The translations under genes were made by a program, and so were the position numbers. This document shows positions 52,743 through 61,216 of a stretch of DNA of 64,000 bases, in pieces (position 1 is the first letter of the stretch; each line of letters starts with the position of its first letter). The stretch spans positions 2,046,001 through 2,110,000 of the forward strand of contig NZ_CP012750.1 of NCBI RefSeq assembly GCF_001302565.1, written 5' to 3'. The notes beneath the pieces are model-generated. The model did no database searches. It was not told the origin of the DNA and saw only the letters and a list, made by a program, of their open reading frames with translations. Source of the DNA: Glutamicibacter halophytocola. Lineage in GTDB: Bacteria; Actinomycetota; Actinomycetes; Actinomycetales; Micrococcaceae.

Positions 52743-55283
52743 ATGCCAGGTTTGAACCTCACTCGCGCCGAGGCTTCTACTCGCGCAGAACTGCTCAACG
52801 TCGACAGCTATGAGGTGAGCCTGGACCTTACCCGCGGCGACCGCGTCTTCACTTCCAAGACGACCGTGCGCTTCACTGCTGTCGAGGGGGCTTCCACGTT
52901 CATTGATGCCGTCACGGATTCAGTACGTTCCATTAATCTCAATGGAATTGATCTGGATCCGGCCGAAGCCTCGGATGGCATCCGCATTCAGCTTTCGAAC
53001 CTCGCCGCACACAATGTCCTGGTCATTGACGCTGACGCGCTGTACATGAACACTGGCGAAGGGCTTCACCGCTTCGTCGACCCGGTGGATCAAGAGGTTT
53101 ACCTCTATACCCAATTCGAAGTGGCGGACTGCCGTCGCATGTTCGCCGTATTCGAACAGCCAGATCTCAAGGCCACCTTCCAGTTCACGATCACCGCACC
53201 TAAGTACTGGAACGTCATTTCCAATGCGCCGACTCCGCAGCCCGTTGAGCAGGGCGAAGCAGCGACCTGGACCTTTGCACCCACCCAGCGCATCTCTTGC
53301 TACATCACCGCGCTGATCGCCGGACCGTATCAGGTTGCCCGTGATTCGCTCGTTTCCTCCAGCGGTCGCACCATCGAGCTGGGCGTCTTCGCTCGCGCCT
53401 CCATGATGGAATACCTGGACGTTGAAAATATCGTGACGATCACTCGTCAAGGCTTCGAATTCTACGAAAAGAACTTCGGCGCACCATACCCGTTCGAAAA
53501 GTATGACCAGCTGTTCGTTCCGGAATTTAATGCCGGCGCCATGGAAAATGCTGGTGCAGTCACTTTCCTCGAAGAGTATGTGTTCCGTTCCCGCCCTACC
53601 GGTGCCATGGTGGAACGCCGCGCCATCACCGTCCTTCACGAGCTTGCACACATGTGGTTCGGCGATCTGGTCACCATGAAGTGGTGGAACGACCTATGGC
53701 TCAACGAATCATTCGCTGAATTCATGTCCACTCTTGCTGCTGCCCAGAACACCGAATTCACCAGCGCCTGGACCACCTTCAATACGCTGGAGAAAAACTG
53801 GGCCTACCGCCAGGACCAATTGCCTTCAACCCACCCAATCGTGGCCGAGATCAATGACCTCGAAGACGTTGAGGTCAACTTCGATGGCATTACCTACGCC
53901 AAGGGGGCCAGCGTTCTTCGCCAGCTCGTAGCCTTTGTCGGCCAGGAAGAGTTCATGGCGGGAGTACGTGAATACTTCGCCAAGCATGCCTGGTCCAATA
54001 CCGAACTGCCAGACCTGCTCAGCGAATTGGAGGCCTCCAGTGGACGCGATCTGAGCGGTTGGGGTGCGCAGTGGCTTGAAACGGCCGGAGTGAACACCCT
54101 CACCGCCGATATTCAAACAGACGCCGCGGGTGTAATCACTTCCTTCACCATTCGCCAGTCGGCCATTGCCGAGCACCCAACGCTGCGACAGCATCGCCTC
54201 GCCGTCGGCTTCTACAGCCTCGATGAGGCAGGAACCTTGCAGCGCGTGCACCGCGAGGAACTCGACATCTCCGGCGAGGCCACCGAGGTATCTGCCTTGG
54301 CTGGCCTGCAGCGACCAGATCTGGTGCTGCTCAATGATGATGATCTGACCTACGCGAAAATCCGCTTGGATGAAGGATCATTGGCTACTGCCACCGAGCA
54401 TTTGAAGGATTTCAATGAATCCCTGCCTCGCACCTTGGTCTGGTCGGCCGCTTGGGATTCGGTGCGCGATGCGGAATCGCCAGCAAGCATCTACGTTCAG
54501 CTGCTCTTGAACAACATTGGCCATGAAGCCGACTCGACGGTCATCATGGTTCTGCTGCGCCAGTTGAATACTTCGCTGGATAGCTACGTTGCAGCCGAGC
54601 ACAGCACAGAATTGTCGATTCGCGCCGCAGACCAGTTGTGGCAGCTTGCCTCGGACGCGAAGGCCGGTTCGGACGCGCAGCTGCAGCTGGCCAAAGCCTT
54701 CGCGCATCGCTCGCGAACTGCCGAACAGCTGGACCGCGCCCAAGGCCTGTTCGATGGGGCGACCTCCCTTGACGGACTAGTGATCGATACCGATCTTCGC
54801 TGGTCCTTGGCGATCGCTTTGAGCGCCGGTGGCCGACTGTCCGATGAACAAATTGATGCCCTTCTGGAAACCGACGACACCGCCAAAGGCAAGGCTTCCT
54901 GGTACACCGCCCGCGCTTCGCGTCCTACTGCGCAGGCCAAGGACGAAGCCTTTGAAGCCGCCACGGCAGCGACGCTGTCCAATGACCAGCAGAGCGCCAT
55001 CATTGCAGGATTCAACAACGTGCACGACAAGTCATTGATCGCCGGCTACACCGAAAAGTACTTCGGCCTGTTGATCAATGCGTGGGAAACCTTCTCCCAC
55101 GAAATGGCTAAGCAAATCGTGCTTGGCTTCTACCCGAATTCCCAGGTCTCCCAGCAGACTTTGGACCAGACCGAGGCATTCCTCGAATCCCTCGGTGACA
55201 AGCACCCGGCACTGCGTCGCTTGTTGACCGAGTCTGCCGCTGATGTTCGACGCGCCCTGGCTGCGCGCCTAGCGGATGCCTAG
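52743..55283 (+). CDS. pepN: Aminopeptidase N (M1 family)
   Basis: An 846-aa cytoplasmic zinc metallopeptidase. The substrate-recognition motif GAMENAG precedes the zinc site HELAHMWFGD with the third ligand glutamate in WLNESFAEF, about residues 265-330. The C-terminal ERAP1-like helical half follows. The product removes N-terminal residues from peptides, and the neighbouring Clp genes suggest a role downstream of protease degradation, although the genes are not in one operon. GGAG lies five bases before the ATG. It starts MPGLNLTRAEA, as in other actinobacterial PepN. Confidence 0.96.
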   Translation: MPGLNLTRAEASTRAELLNVDSYEVSLDLTRGDRVFTSKTTVRFTAVEGASTFIDAVTDSVRSINLNGIDLDPAEASDGIRIQLSNLAAHNVLVIDADALYMNTGEGLHRFVDPVDQEVYLYTQFEVADCRRMFAVFEQPDLKATFQFTITAPKYWNVISNAPTPQPVEQGEAATWTFAPTQRISCYITALIAGPYQVARDSLVSSSGRTIELGVFARASMMEYLDVENIVTITRQGFEFYEKNFGAPYPFEKYDQLFVPEFNAGAMENAGAVTFLEEYVFRSRPTGAMVERRAITVLHELAHMWFGDLVTMKWWNDLWLNESFAEFMSTLAAAQNTEFTSAWTTFNTLEKNWAYRQDQLPSTHPIVAEINDLEDVEVNFDGITYAKGASVLRQLVAFVGQEEFMAGVREYFAKHAWSNTELPDLLSELEASSGRDLSGWGAQWLETAGVNTLTADIQTDAAGVITSFTIRQSAIAEHPTLRQHRLAVGFYSLDEAGTLQRVHREELDISGEATEVSALAGLQRPDLVLLNDDDLTYAKIRLDEGSLATATEHLKDFNESLPRTLVWSAAWDSVRDAESPASIYVQLLLNNIGHEADSTVIMVLLRQLNTSLDSYVAAEHSTELSIRAADQLWQLASDAKAGSDAQLQLAKAFAHRSRTAEQLDRAQGLFDGATSLDGLVIDTDLRWSLAIALSAGGRLSDEQIDALLETDDTAKGKASWYTARASRPTAQAKDEAFEAATAATLSNDQQSAIIAGFNNVHDKSLIAGYTEKYFGLLINAWETFSHEMAKQIVLGFYPNSQVSQQTLDQTEAFLESLGDKHPALRRLLTESAADVRRALAARLADA

Positions 55284-55313
55284 AACCCAGCGTTAGCAGA
55301 TACATCTCACCTC

Positions 55314-55353
55314 AGGGTGCACTCAGAGCTCACCATGCTCCTGAGTGCACCCT
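55314..55353 (+). terminator. Terminator-like hairpin after pepN
   Basis: Arms AGGGTGCACTCAG and CTGAGTGCACCCT pair perfectly around a 14-base loop. There is no long uridine run. Confidence 0.65.
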
Positions 55354-55381
55354 CATGGTTTAAAGATGTAAGAATGAACGT

Positions 55382-55876
55382 ATGGATCTGTCGCGGCATG
55401 AATATCACATCAGTCTGGAATGGACTGGAAATCGCGGTACCGGCACCGAGAGCTACCGTGGCTACGGTAGAGACCACGTGGTGCGTTCAGTAGGCTTGCC
55501 AGATCTTCCAGGAACTGCTGACCCGACTTTTCATGGAGACAAGGACCGGTGGAATCCGGAGCAGCTACTGCTCGCGGCGTTGAGCCAATGCCACATGTTG
55601 TCGTATCTGCACGTCGCCGTGGCACACGGTGTCATCGTTACCGGCTACAGCGACTCTGCCCATGGCCTGCTCCAGCTCAACCGTGATAATAGCGGCGAAT
55701 TCGTCCAAGCTGTCCTGCATCCGGCGGTTGGCCTTGCCGACGAAGCACAACGAGAACTTGCGGACTCGCTGCATGGGCAAGCGAACAAAGTCTGCTTTAT
55801 CGCCAGATCCGTGAACTTCCCGGTCCTTCATGAACCTGTCCCTCCGAACCTTTCCCGAGGAATCAATAATGAGTGA
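55382..55876 (+). CDS. OsmC family protein
   Basis: A 164-aa protein of the OsmC/Ohr fold. The two redox cysteines lie in LSQCHMLSYLHVA and ANKVCFIARSVNFPV. Family members reduce organic hydroperoxides with thiol donors. The N-terminus contains HEYHISLEWTGNRGTGTESYRGY, typical of the actinobacterial OsmC subgroup. It overlaps the downstream globin gene by eight bases, coupling peroxide removal and oxygen/NO chemistry. Confidence 0.92.
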   Translation: MDLSRHEYHISLEWTGNRGTGTESYRGYGRDHVVRSVGLPDLPGTADPTFHGDKDRWNPEQLLLAALSQCHMLSYLHVAVAHGVIVTGYSDSAHGLLQLNRDNSGEFVQAVLHPAVGLADEAQRELADSLHGQANKVCFIARSVNFPVLHEPVPPNLSRGINNE

Positions 55877-56369
55877 ACACCCCCAGATCCCGCATAGCGT
55901 CAAGCAGGATCCGTTCAGCAAACCCCTCGTTCTGGGGCCTTCCAGCCAAGAATTCCTGGACCTGGCGGAAGAATCTGTCGACGCTTCCCAATTCCCCGGG
56001 ACCTTCTACCACGAGGTAGGCGGCCGCGAAGTCTTTGCTCAGCTGACCAAGAATTTTTACGCTTCGGTGGCCGAAGATCAGGATTTCCGCGCCATGTACC
56101 CCGATAAGGATCTGCATCCAGCACAAGTACGGCTGCAGTTGTTCCTTGAACAGTATTGGGGCGGACCGACCACATATTCCGAACACCGCGGTCATCCTAG
56201 ATTGCGTATGCGCCACGGTAATTTCACCGTGAACTCGCATTACCGCGATGTGTGGCTAGGACATATGAACAAGGCAATTGACCAGCTAGAGTTGCCACCG
56301 CTCCAAGCCGAGACGCTCAGGGATTACTTCGAGCGAGCAGCTCACTCGATGCTGAATACTCCCGATTAA
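55869..56369 (+). CDS. glbO: Truncated hemoglobin, group II (GlbO-like)
   Basis: A 166-aa protein with a 2-on-2 globin core. The N-terminal 45 residues form an extension, then FYHEVGGREVFAQLTKNFY, LQLFLEQYWGGPTTYSE and the proximal-histidine region RLRMRHGNFTVN, followed by RDVWLGHMNKAID with the conserved tryptophan. Such proteins bind oxygen and detoxify NO or peroxides. The ATG at 55869 (MSEHPQIPHS) follows GAGGAATCAATA and lies inside the end of the OsmC gene. Confidence 0.92.
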   Translation: MSEHPQIPHSVKQDPFSKPLVLGPSSQEFLDLAEESVDASQFPGTFYHEVGGREVFAQLTKNFYASVAEDQDFRAMYPDKDLHPAQVRLQLFLEQYWGGPTTYSEHRGHPRLRMRHGNFTVNSHYRDVWLGHMNKAIDQLELPPLQAETLRDYFERAAHSMLNTPD

Positions 56370-56386
56370 TCTGGAGAAAAATCAAA

Positions 56387-56423
56387 TGTGCTGGAACCAA
56401 ATTTGGTTCCAGCACATCGTTTT
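56387..56423. terminator. Bidirectional terminator between globin gene and 219-aa protein gene
   Basis: A 30-base perfect palindrome with half site TGTGCTGGAACCAAA, followed by TCGTTTT. Confidence 0.9.
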
Positions 56424-56432
56424 AATGCTCAT

Positions 56433-57092
56433 CTAACCGAGCAATGAAGATTGTCGAAGGACTGCATGTCCACGACCATTGCTAATTCTGCGCCATGTCC
56501 CCTGTCGCAGCACTCTGCTTTCGCCGTTTGGCGATAGGAACCCCAAGGCATGCATCGCAAACGCTGCGCCCATAGGAAGCGGCGGTTCCTGGCCAGCGAT
56601 TTCGGAGGACCAAACTCGTTGACGGATCTGGGATATGACCGGCTTGCCAGGGTTTTCTGGCAACGCTTGAGCCACGGCGTCAATTCCCGTCTGTGCCGCT
56701 GATGACAGTGCGTGGTCGGGAATTGTTCCTGAATCTTCCCAGCCTGAAAGCGGAACAGAAATTCCAGCCCATCGGGCCGTGGCCTCTACGGGAGGCAAGG
56801 TGAACTCGACGGAAGAATCCCCCATTCGAGCTAATCGATCCTGAATCGACGACAGCGAATAACTCGCATTGATCTCGGCCGGTTGAGCTAGTCGATGCAC
56901 TCGCATGCCTAAAATCGTGAACTGGCCTTGGCCCAGCTCGGCCGGGACCAAAACTGGGACGTAAACAGCTAAGGCAGTGCCTCTGGCAACAAATAGTGCA
57001 GCATCATCCTCAATAGTTTTTGCCCGACTCACAAAGTTCGCAAGATCGCTTACAGAGTTAACATCGTCAAAAATCAATACATCGCTTGCCAT
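56433..57092 (-). CDS. Conserved hypothetical protein (219 aa)
   Basis: A 219-aa soluble protein without signal peptide or membrane segment. It begins MASDVLIFDDVNSVSDLANFVSRAK, which alternates hydrophobic and polar residues as in a folded domain, and continues with LFVARGTALAVYVPVLVPAELGQGQFTILGMRVHRLAQP. The regular hydrophobic pattern and normal codon use support coding. No known family is recognised. It is a single gene, convergent with the globin gene and divergent from the thioesterase. Confidence 0.75.
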   Translation of the reverse strand: MASDVLIFDDVNSVSDLANFVSRAKTIEDDAALFVARGTALAVYVPVLVPAELGQGQFTILGMRVHRLAQPAEINASYSLSSIQDRLARMGDSSVEFTLPPVEATARWAGISVPLSGWEDSGTIPDHALSSAAQTGIDAVAQALPENPGKPVISQIRQRVWSSEIAGQEPPLPMGAAFAMHALGFLSPNGESRVLRQGTWRRISNGRGHAVLRQSSLLG

Positions 57093-57200
57093 GGATTAAT
57101 ATTCTCACGCTCAATCGCTTCGGAGTCATTGAATTAGCTGATGGCGTGATGCGCACCCTAAAAATCGTATAGATTACCTACGAGCAGGGAAAACCAGATG

Positions 57201-57226
57201 TCAATATTACTTTAAAGTAATATTGA
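57201..57226. promoter_or_regulatory. Perfect 26-bp AT-rich palindrome upstream of the thioesterase gene
   Basis: The half site TCAATATTACTTT is followed exactly by its complement, giving an uninterrupted 26-bp palindrome 40 bases before the tesB start. It is too AT-rich for a typical terminator and lies in the divergent promoter region between two genes. It is a good candidate operator for a dimeric repressor. No adjacent regulator gene is seen. Confidence 0.6.
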
Positions 57227-57265
57227 TTTTGGTTCTGCCCCACCGCACTGCAAGGAGTTTAGAAC

Positions 57266-58156
57266 GTGACCGGAGACCTAGGTACCACTCAGATATTGCT
57301 AGACCTTCTGGATCTGGACGGCAACCATCAGGCGCGAACTGATGAAGACATATTTGTCGGCCAGACACCAAGGCAAAACCGCAATCGGGTTTTCGGCGGC
57401 CAGGTGCTGGCCCAATCGATCATGGCGGCGACCCGCACTGTAGATGCCACTCGTTCAGTGCACTCATTACACGGATATTTCTTGAGGCCCGGCGACCCCA
57501 ACCAAAACATTACATTCGGCGTGCAGCGGCTTCGAGACGGCCGGTCTTTCTCGGCCCGGCGGGTTCATGCCTACCAGAACGGTGAGCCGATTCTCTCGAT
57601 GATCGCTTCCTTCCAGGAGCCAGCCGAGGGCTTGGAACATCACGATCCAATGCCGTTCCAAGCGCCTGATCCTGAATCGCTGCCAACAACTGCGGAGCTC
57701 GTAGGGCATCTGAACCATCCCGTGGCAAAAGAGTGGGCCTTTGAGCGCCCCTTCGACGTACGCCACGTCACCGAGCCGATTTATTTAGAAGGCGACAAAA
57801 ACAAGGTTGCCGATAGCGCCGTATGGCTGCGCACGACTTCCGCCATGCCCGATGACTTGGCTCTGCACCGTGCGGCGTTGGCGTATGCCAGCGATTACGT
57901 CCTTTTGGAACCGGTGTTGCGCGCTCACGGCTTGGCCTGGGTGCACCAGGGGCTGAGTATTGCCAGTCTCGATCACGCGATGTGGTGGCACCAAGACTTT
58001 AGGGTCGATGAGTGGCTTCTATACGTTCTTCATTCGCCTTCCGCCTCATCAGCGCGTGGTCTGGGAACTGGACAATTCTTTAATCGCGACGGGCAACTCG
58101 TAGCAACTGTGGCCCAAGAAGGAATGGTCAGATTGCCAGAATTCGGCAAAAAATAA
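57266..58156 (+). CDS. tesB: Acyl-CoA thioesterase II
   Basis: A 296-aa double-hotdog thioesterase. The N-terminal half has NRVFGGQVLAQSIMAATRTV and SLHGYFLRPGDPNQNI; the C-terminal half has SLDHAMWWHQDFRVDEWLLYVLHSPSAS and GLGTGQFFNRDGQLVATVAQEGMVR. The Asp of DHAMWW and the Gln and Thr of the second half form the usual catalytic set. It hydrolyses medium- and long-chain acyl-CoA. The start is a GTG with GGAG about eight bases upstream. Confidence 0.95.
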   Translation: MTGDLGTTQILLDLLDLDGNHQARTDEDIFVGQTPRQNRNRVFGGQVLAQSIMAATRTVDATRSVHSLHGYFLRPGDPNQNITFGVQRLRDGRSFSARRVHAYQNGEPILSMIASFQEPAEGLEHHDPMPFQAPDPESLPTTAELVGHLNHPVAKEWAFERPFDVRHVTEPIYLEGDKNKVADSAVWLRTTSAMPDDLALHRAALAYASDYVLLEPVLRAHGLAWVHQGLSIASLDHAMWWHQDFRVDEWLLYVLHSPSASSARGLGTGQFFNRDGQLVATVAQEGMVRLPEFGKK

Positions 58157-58190
58157 GAACCGCCCTTTTTGATTCCGGCCAATATCCAAA

Positions 58191-59927
58191 TCAGAGATCG
58201 AGCTCGACATTTTCCGCTGGGACAGAAACACACGTAAGTATCTGCCCAGCGGGAACTGCGGCGCTCGGTTCCATCGGATACGTCACACTGCCCTTGAGCA
58301 GTTTCACCGCGCATTGCCCGCATGACCCTGCCCTGCACAAGCTGGGCGCATCCAAGCCTTCTGCTTCGAGCGAATCCAACAGGACACCGTCTTCGGGTTT
58401 CCAAATAAATTCTGTCCCTGAGCTCTGGCAGCGGACACTCGCCGCGGGTAGCCCTTGGAAGAGTTTTGCTAGATCAGTTTGTGGCGAAACGAAGGTCTCC
58501 CCATGGATTTTCTCTGGCAGTATCCCCTGTTCCAGACAAAGGTCATGGACCTCTCGAGTAAATCCCTCAGGTCCACAAATCACGATGCTGTCGCAACCGT
58601 CGACAATGCCCGCGATCTCATGACGAGTAGGACGCCTCTCTGAACTGTCGAATCGTTGATATTCAGCATTGGCATCCACGACGCTCGAAAGCTCCCGCAC
58701 TTGCACGGACAATTGGCTCGGCCGACCGCGTTCGACATGCAGCAAGCGAAGCTCCTCAACGAGTGAGGCTGCCTTGGGGTCCCGCAGCAAACCAATAGCC
58801 GGGGTGATTCCGATCCCGGCAGTCACGAGGGCAGTTCGGCGGCGCAGCACATTCGGTGCAGTCATTGTGCCATAAGGACCGGAAACCAATAGTTCGTCGC
58901 CGGCCTGGAGTTTTGCCAGACGCCGGGAGACATCACCTTGCACCTTTATCGCGATCTTGACAGTACTGTCGTTTACCGAGGTGATTGTGTAGTTGCGCCA
59001 CAATGGGTCTGGGAGGTGAACCCGAAGATACTTGCCTGCTTCATCATGTTCGCTGAACCAGCCAAACGGGTCGCTCAGGGTGAGTTCGACAATTTCTGGG
59101 CTGTGCGCGGTGGTACTCAGCACGGTGGCAAATCTCGGCGAACGTTTAGCGGGCACGAGATGGGATTCTTCCTCGCGCATCTCTTCAACTTCTATCCCCG
59201 AGCCAACGTCTAAAGGGCCGGAGGCGAGGACGGTCCCATAGATTCCGCAGTGGAGATGGCCAAAATGAGAGGCAAGTAATCGGGGCCCGTTTGTATCGAC
59301 TTCCGTTGTCTCTGGATTAACAGAGGTAGCCGAGCACCGTTCGATGGATTTGGTGATCGCAATCCTGGCGTCACCGATTCGCAGCACTTTCCCGATCAGT
59401 CCGAATTCAGCAAATGCGGGAAGGCCTTCGACGAGGATATTACCGCGATATCTGCGAGGGTCTAGGTCAATTCCTCCAGCTTTGGACAGCTGTCTCACGG
59501 TATTTGGATTAATAATTGAAATCCCCGATAGCTGCGAGTCGAACATCCCATTGGGCGTAGAAATGACATCTCGCCGATAAGGTCCTTGCGTGGGAAGATG
59601 CACGGATAAATACTCGCACAGCTCACGACGGCCGTCCACGTGAGATGAATCGAAAGTCAGAGCATCCCCATCGGCTTCCCTAGGCGCCGATACAGTAATG
59701 AAAGGCGGTTCCGACTTTACCGACCACTTTTGCAGGCTCTTGTTGTTTTTGAGAATAGTGAAGCTAAGGCAGCTGTTCCATTCGCCGTCCGCGACCTCCA
59801 CGGTGCCATTTGAGAAGGCCACGCTTCGATCGCCCAGTATTCCTCTGCCAACCTCAACTGGCGCGGAAGTAATCGGTTCTCCCGGCAGGCCCTTGATGGG
59901 AAAACGGAACATCTGATCAATTCTCAT
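58191..59927 (-). CDS. MOSC domain - ferredoxin reductase - [2Fe-2S] ferredoxin fusion protein
   Basis: A 578-aa three-domain protein. Residues 1-250 form an MOSC beta-barrel of the mARC/YcbX type: MFRFPIKGL at the start and the cofactor-binding Cys198 in RCSATSVNPETTEVD. Residues 260-485 form an FAD/NAD(P) reductase, with RNYTIT (311-316) for FAD and GIGITP (371-376) and CGPEGF (451-456) for the nicotinamide cofactor. Residues 495-578 form a plant-type ferredoxin with C531, C536, C539 and C566. One chain can thus carry electrons from NAD(P)H through FAD and an iron-sulfur cluster to a molybdenum centre. It lies downstream of soxR on the same strand and may share its transcript. Confidence 0.9.
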   Translation of the reverse strand: MRIDQMFRFPIKGLPGEPITSAPVEVGRGILGDRSVAFSNGTVEVADGEWNSCLSFTILKNNKSLQKWSVKSEPPFITVSAPREADGDALTFDSSHVDGRRELCEYLSVHLPTQGPYRRDVISTPNGMFDSQLSGISIINPNTVRQLSKAGGIDLDPRRYRGNILVEGLPAFAEFGLIGKVLRIGDARIAITKSIERCSATSVNPETTEVDTNGPRLLASHFGHLHCGIYGTVLASGPLDVGSGIEVEEMREEESHLVPAKRSPRFATVLSTTAHSPEIVELTLSDPFGWFSEHDEAGKYLRVHLPDPLWRNYTITSVNDSTVKIAIKVQGDVSRRLAKLQAGDELLVSGPYGTMTAPNVLRRRTALVTAGIGITPAIGLLRDPKAASLVEELRLLHVERGRPSQLSVQVRELSSVVDANAEYQRFDSSERRPTRHEIAGIVDGCDSIVICGPEGFTREVHDLCLEQGILPEKIHGETFVSPQTDLAKLFQGLPAASVRCQSSGTEFIWKPEDGVLLDSLEAEGLDAPSLCRAGSCGQCAVKLLKGSVTYPMEPSAAVPAGQILTCVSVPAENVELDL

Positions 59928-60020
59928 GGTCCCAGTCTAATTACTAGTCAAGGCAGGAAGCGACAAGATGAATATCTGCGATTCGACTCGCGGCTCACCA
60001 GTTCAAGACGCCTATTCTTC

Positions 60021-60506
60021 TCAGTCTTCGGCATCAAGTCGTCGGGCCCCAGATCCTTGGCGGGAAAGTTGATCTGCCGGGTTCAAGAGGCTGCATGCCT
60101 GCATGGATAGGCAGCCGCAACCAATGCAGCCCATGAGGCGATTTTCTAGTTCTTCGATTGCTCGCCTGCGCGCTTCAAGGACAAGCTTCCACTGCGCGGT
60201 GGCCCGAATCCAGTCCTCTTCGGAGGGCAATCGATCCATCGGCACGGGAGCTAGTGCTCTCTTAATGTCGCTGAGAGCAATGCCCAATTGCTTGCCAACA
60301 GTAATCAGTGAAATTCGGCGAAGCAGGTGCCGCGGATAACGTCGCTGGTTTCCTGCCGTGCGCAATGACGCGATTAGTCCGACCTCTTCATAGTAATGAA
60401 GCGCAGAGCGAGCCACACCGGTGCGCTCGCTAACTTGGCCAATGGACAAAAGTTCCTCGGCCGGAACATCTTTTGGGCCTTCGTCTTGACTTGGCGTGGG
60501 AATCAT
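60021..60506 (-). CDS. soxR: Redox-sensitive transcriptional regulator SoxR
   Basis: A 161-aa MerR-family regulator. The winged helix-turn-helix is LSIGQVSERTGVARSALHYYEEVGL; the long dimerisation helix follows; and the [2Fe-2S] cysteines are in CIGCGCLSMQAC, the SoxR signature. Actinobacterial SoxR responds to redox-active compounds such as phenazines and actinorhodin. The ATG at 60506 (MIPTPSQDEG) is used, with AGAGG seven bases upstream; a longer frame would run into its own operator. Confidence 0.94.
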   Translation of the reverse strand: MIPTPSQDEGPKDVPAEELLSIGQVSERTGVARSALHYYEEVGLIASLRTAGNQRRYPRHLLRRISLITVGKQLGIALSDIKRALAPVPMDRLPSEEDWIRATAQWKLVLEARRRAIEELENRLMGCIGCGCLSMQACSLLNPADQLSRQGSGARRLDAED

Positions 60507-60520
60507 CACCCATCCTCTCC

Positions 60521-60551
60521 TTGACCTCAAGGTTACTTGAGGTCTTAGCCT
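60521..60551 (+). promoter_or_regulatory. SoxR operator overlapping the flavin reductase promoter
   Basis: The inverted repeat GACCTCAAG-GTTA-CTTGAGGTC (60523-60544) matches the SoxR box. It lies between a -35 TTGACC (60521-60526) and a -10 TAGCCT (60546-60551). The 19-base spacer is the elongated spacing that MerR-type activators correct on induction. Confidence 0.9.
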
Positions 60552-60641
60552 TGAAGTATTCAGTATCGTTGGCGGGAGATCAAAATCTTCCGTGTCGCCC
60601 GCTGAGCAACGCATTTCAACTCAGCTTAAAGGAGCTACTTG

Positions 60642-61145
60642 ATGAGCCAATTGTCAGATGAATTCCGTGCCGCGTTCCGTCATCATCCAGCTGGCGTTGC
60701 ACTCATTACCGCAACAGTGGACGAAATACCGTACGGATTGACGATTTCATCATTGGCTTCCTTGTCGATAGATCCTGTTGCCGTCTCATTTTCGCTTGCA
60801 AAAGAATCGGGAGCCGCGGGCGCCGTACTGGCAGCACCAAGTTTCATCATCCACATGCTCGGTGAAAAACATGAAGCTCTGGCGAATAATTTTGCACGGC
60901 CCGGCGCTCCCCGTTTCACACCTGATCAGAACTTCCATTTGCTGCCTACGGGTGAACCGTACTTCGAAGATGCGCCCGTTGCTTTCAGGTCTACAATTCA
61001 TTCTTCAGTGAGCATCGGTGGCTCGCGATTGATAGCGGCAGAAGTTCACGACATTCTTCGCGGTGAAGAGCAACAGCATCTACTACACCAGAACAGGGAG
61101 TATTTAAAGCTCTCCGGGCTGTTCGCTGCCATCCATCATGACTGA
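60642..61145 (+). CDS. Flavin reductase family protein (FMN-binding split barrel)
   Basis: A 167-aa flavin reductase-like protein. The N-terminal HHPAGVALITATVDEIPYGLTISSLASLSIDPVAVSFSL is the family's flavin-binding strand set, and the C-terminal HQNREYLKLSG ends the barrel. Such enzymes use NAD(P)H to reduce free flavin for monooxygenases or stress responses. AAAGGAG lies seven bases before the ATG at 60642. The SoxR box directly upstream makes it a probable SoxR target. Confidence 0.9.
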   Translation: MSQLSDEFRAAFRHHPAGVALITATVDEIPYGLTISSLASLSIDPVAVSFSLAKESGAAGAVLAAPSFIIHMLGEKHEALANNFARPGAPRFTPDQNFHLLPTGEPYFEDAPVAFRSTIHSSVSIGGSRLIAAEVHDILRGEEQQHLLHQNREYLKLSGLFAAIHHD

Positions 61146-61174
61146 ATTTTCAGATCAGGATTGACCCCGGATAC

Positions 61175-61206
61175 AGCTATGGCCGCCACAAGTGGCGGCC
61201 ATAGCT
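61175..61206. terminator. Terminator between flavin reductase gene and ettA
   Basis: AGCTATGGCCGCCAC and its complement pair in a near-perfect hairpin between two convergent genes. Confidence 0.75.
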
Positions 61207-61216
61207 GAATCTTGTC

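Noticed and set aside
52418..52798. Minus-strand 126-codon frame between rpiB and pepN
   Set aside because: It overlaps both real genes at its ends and has no ribosome binding site or recognised domain.
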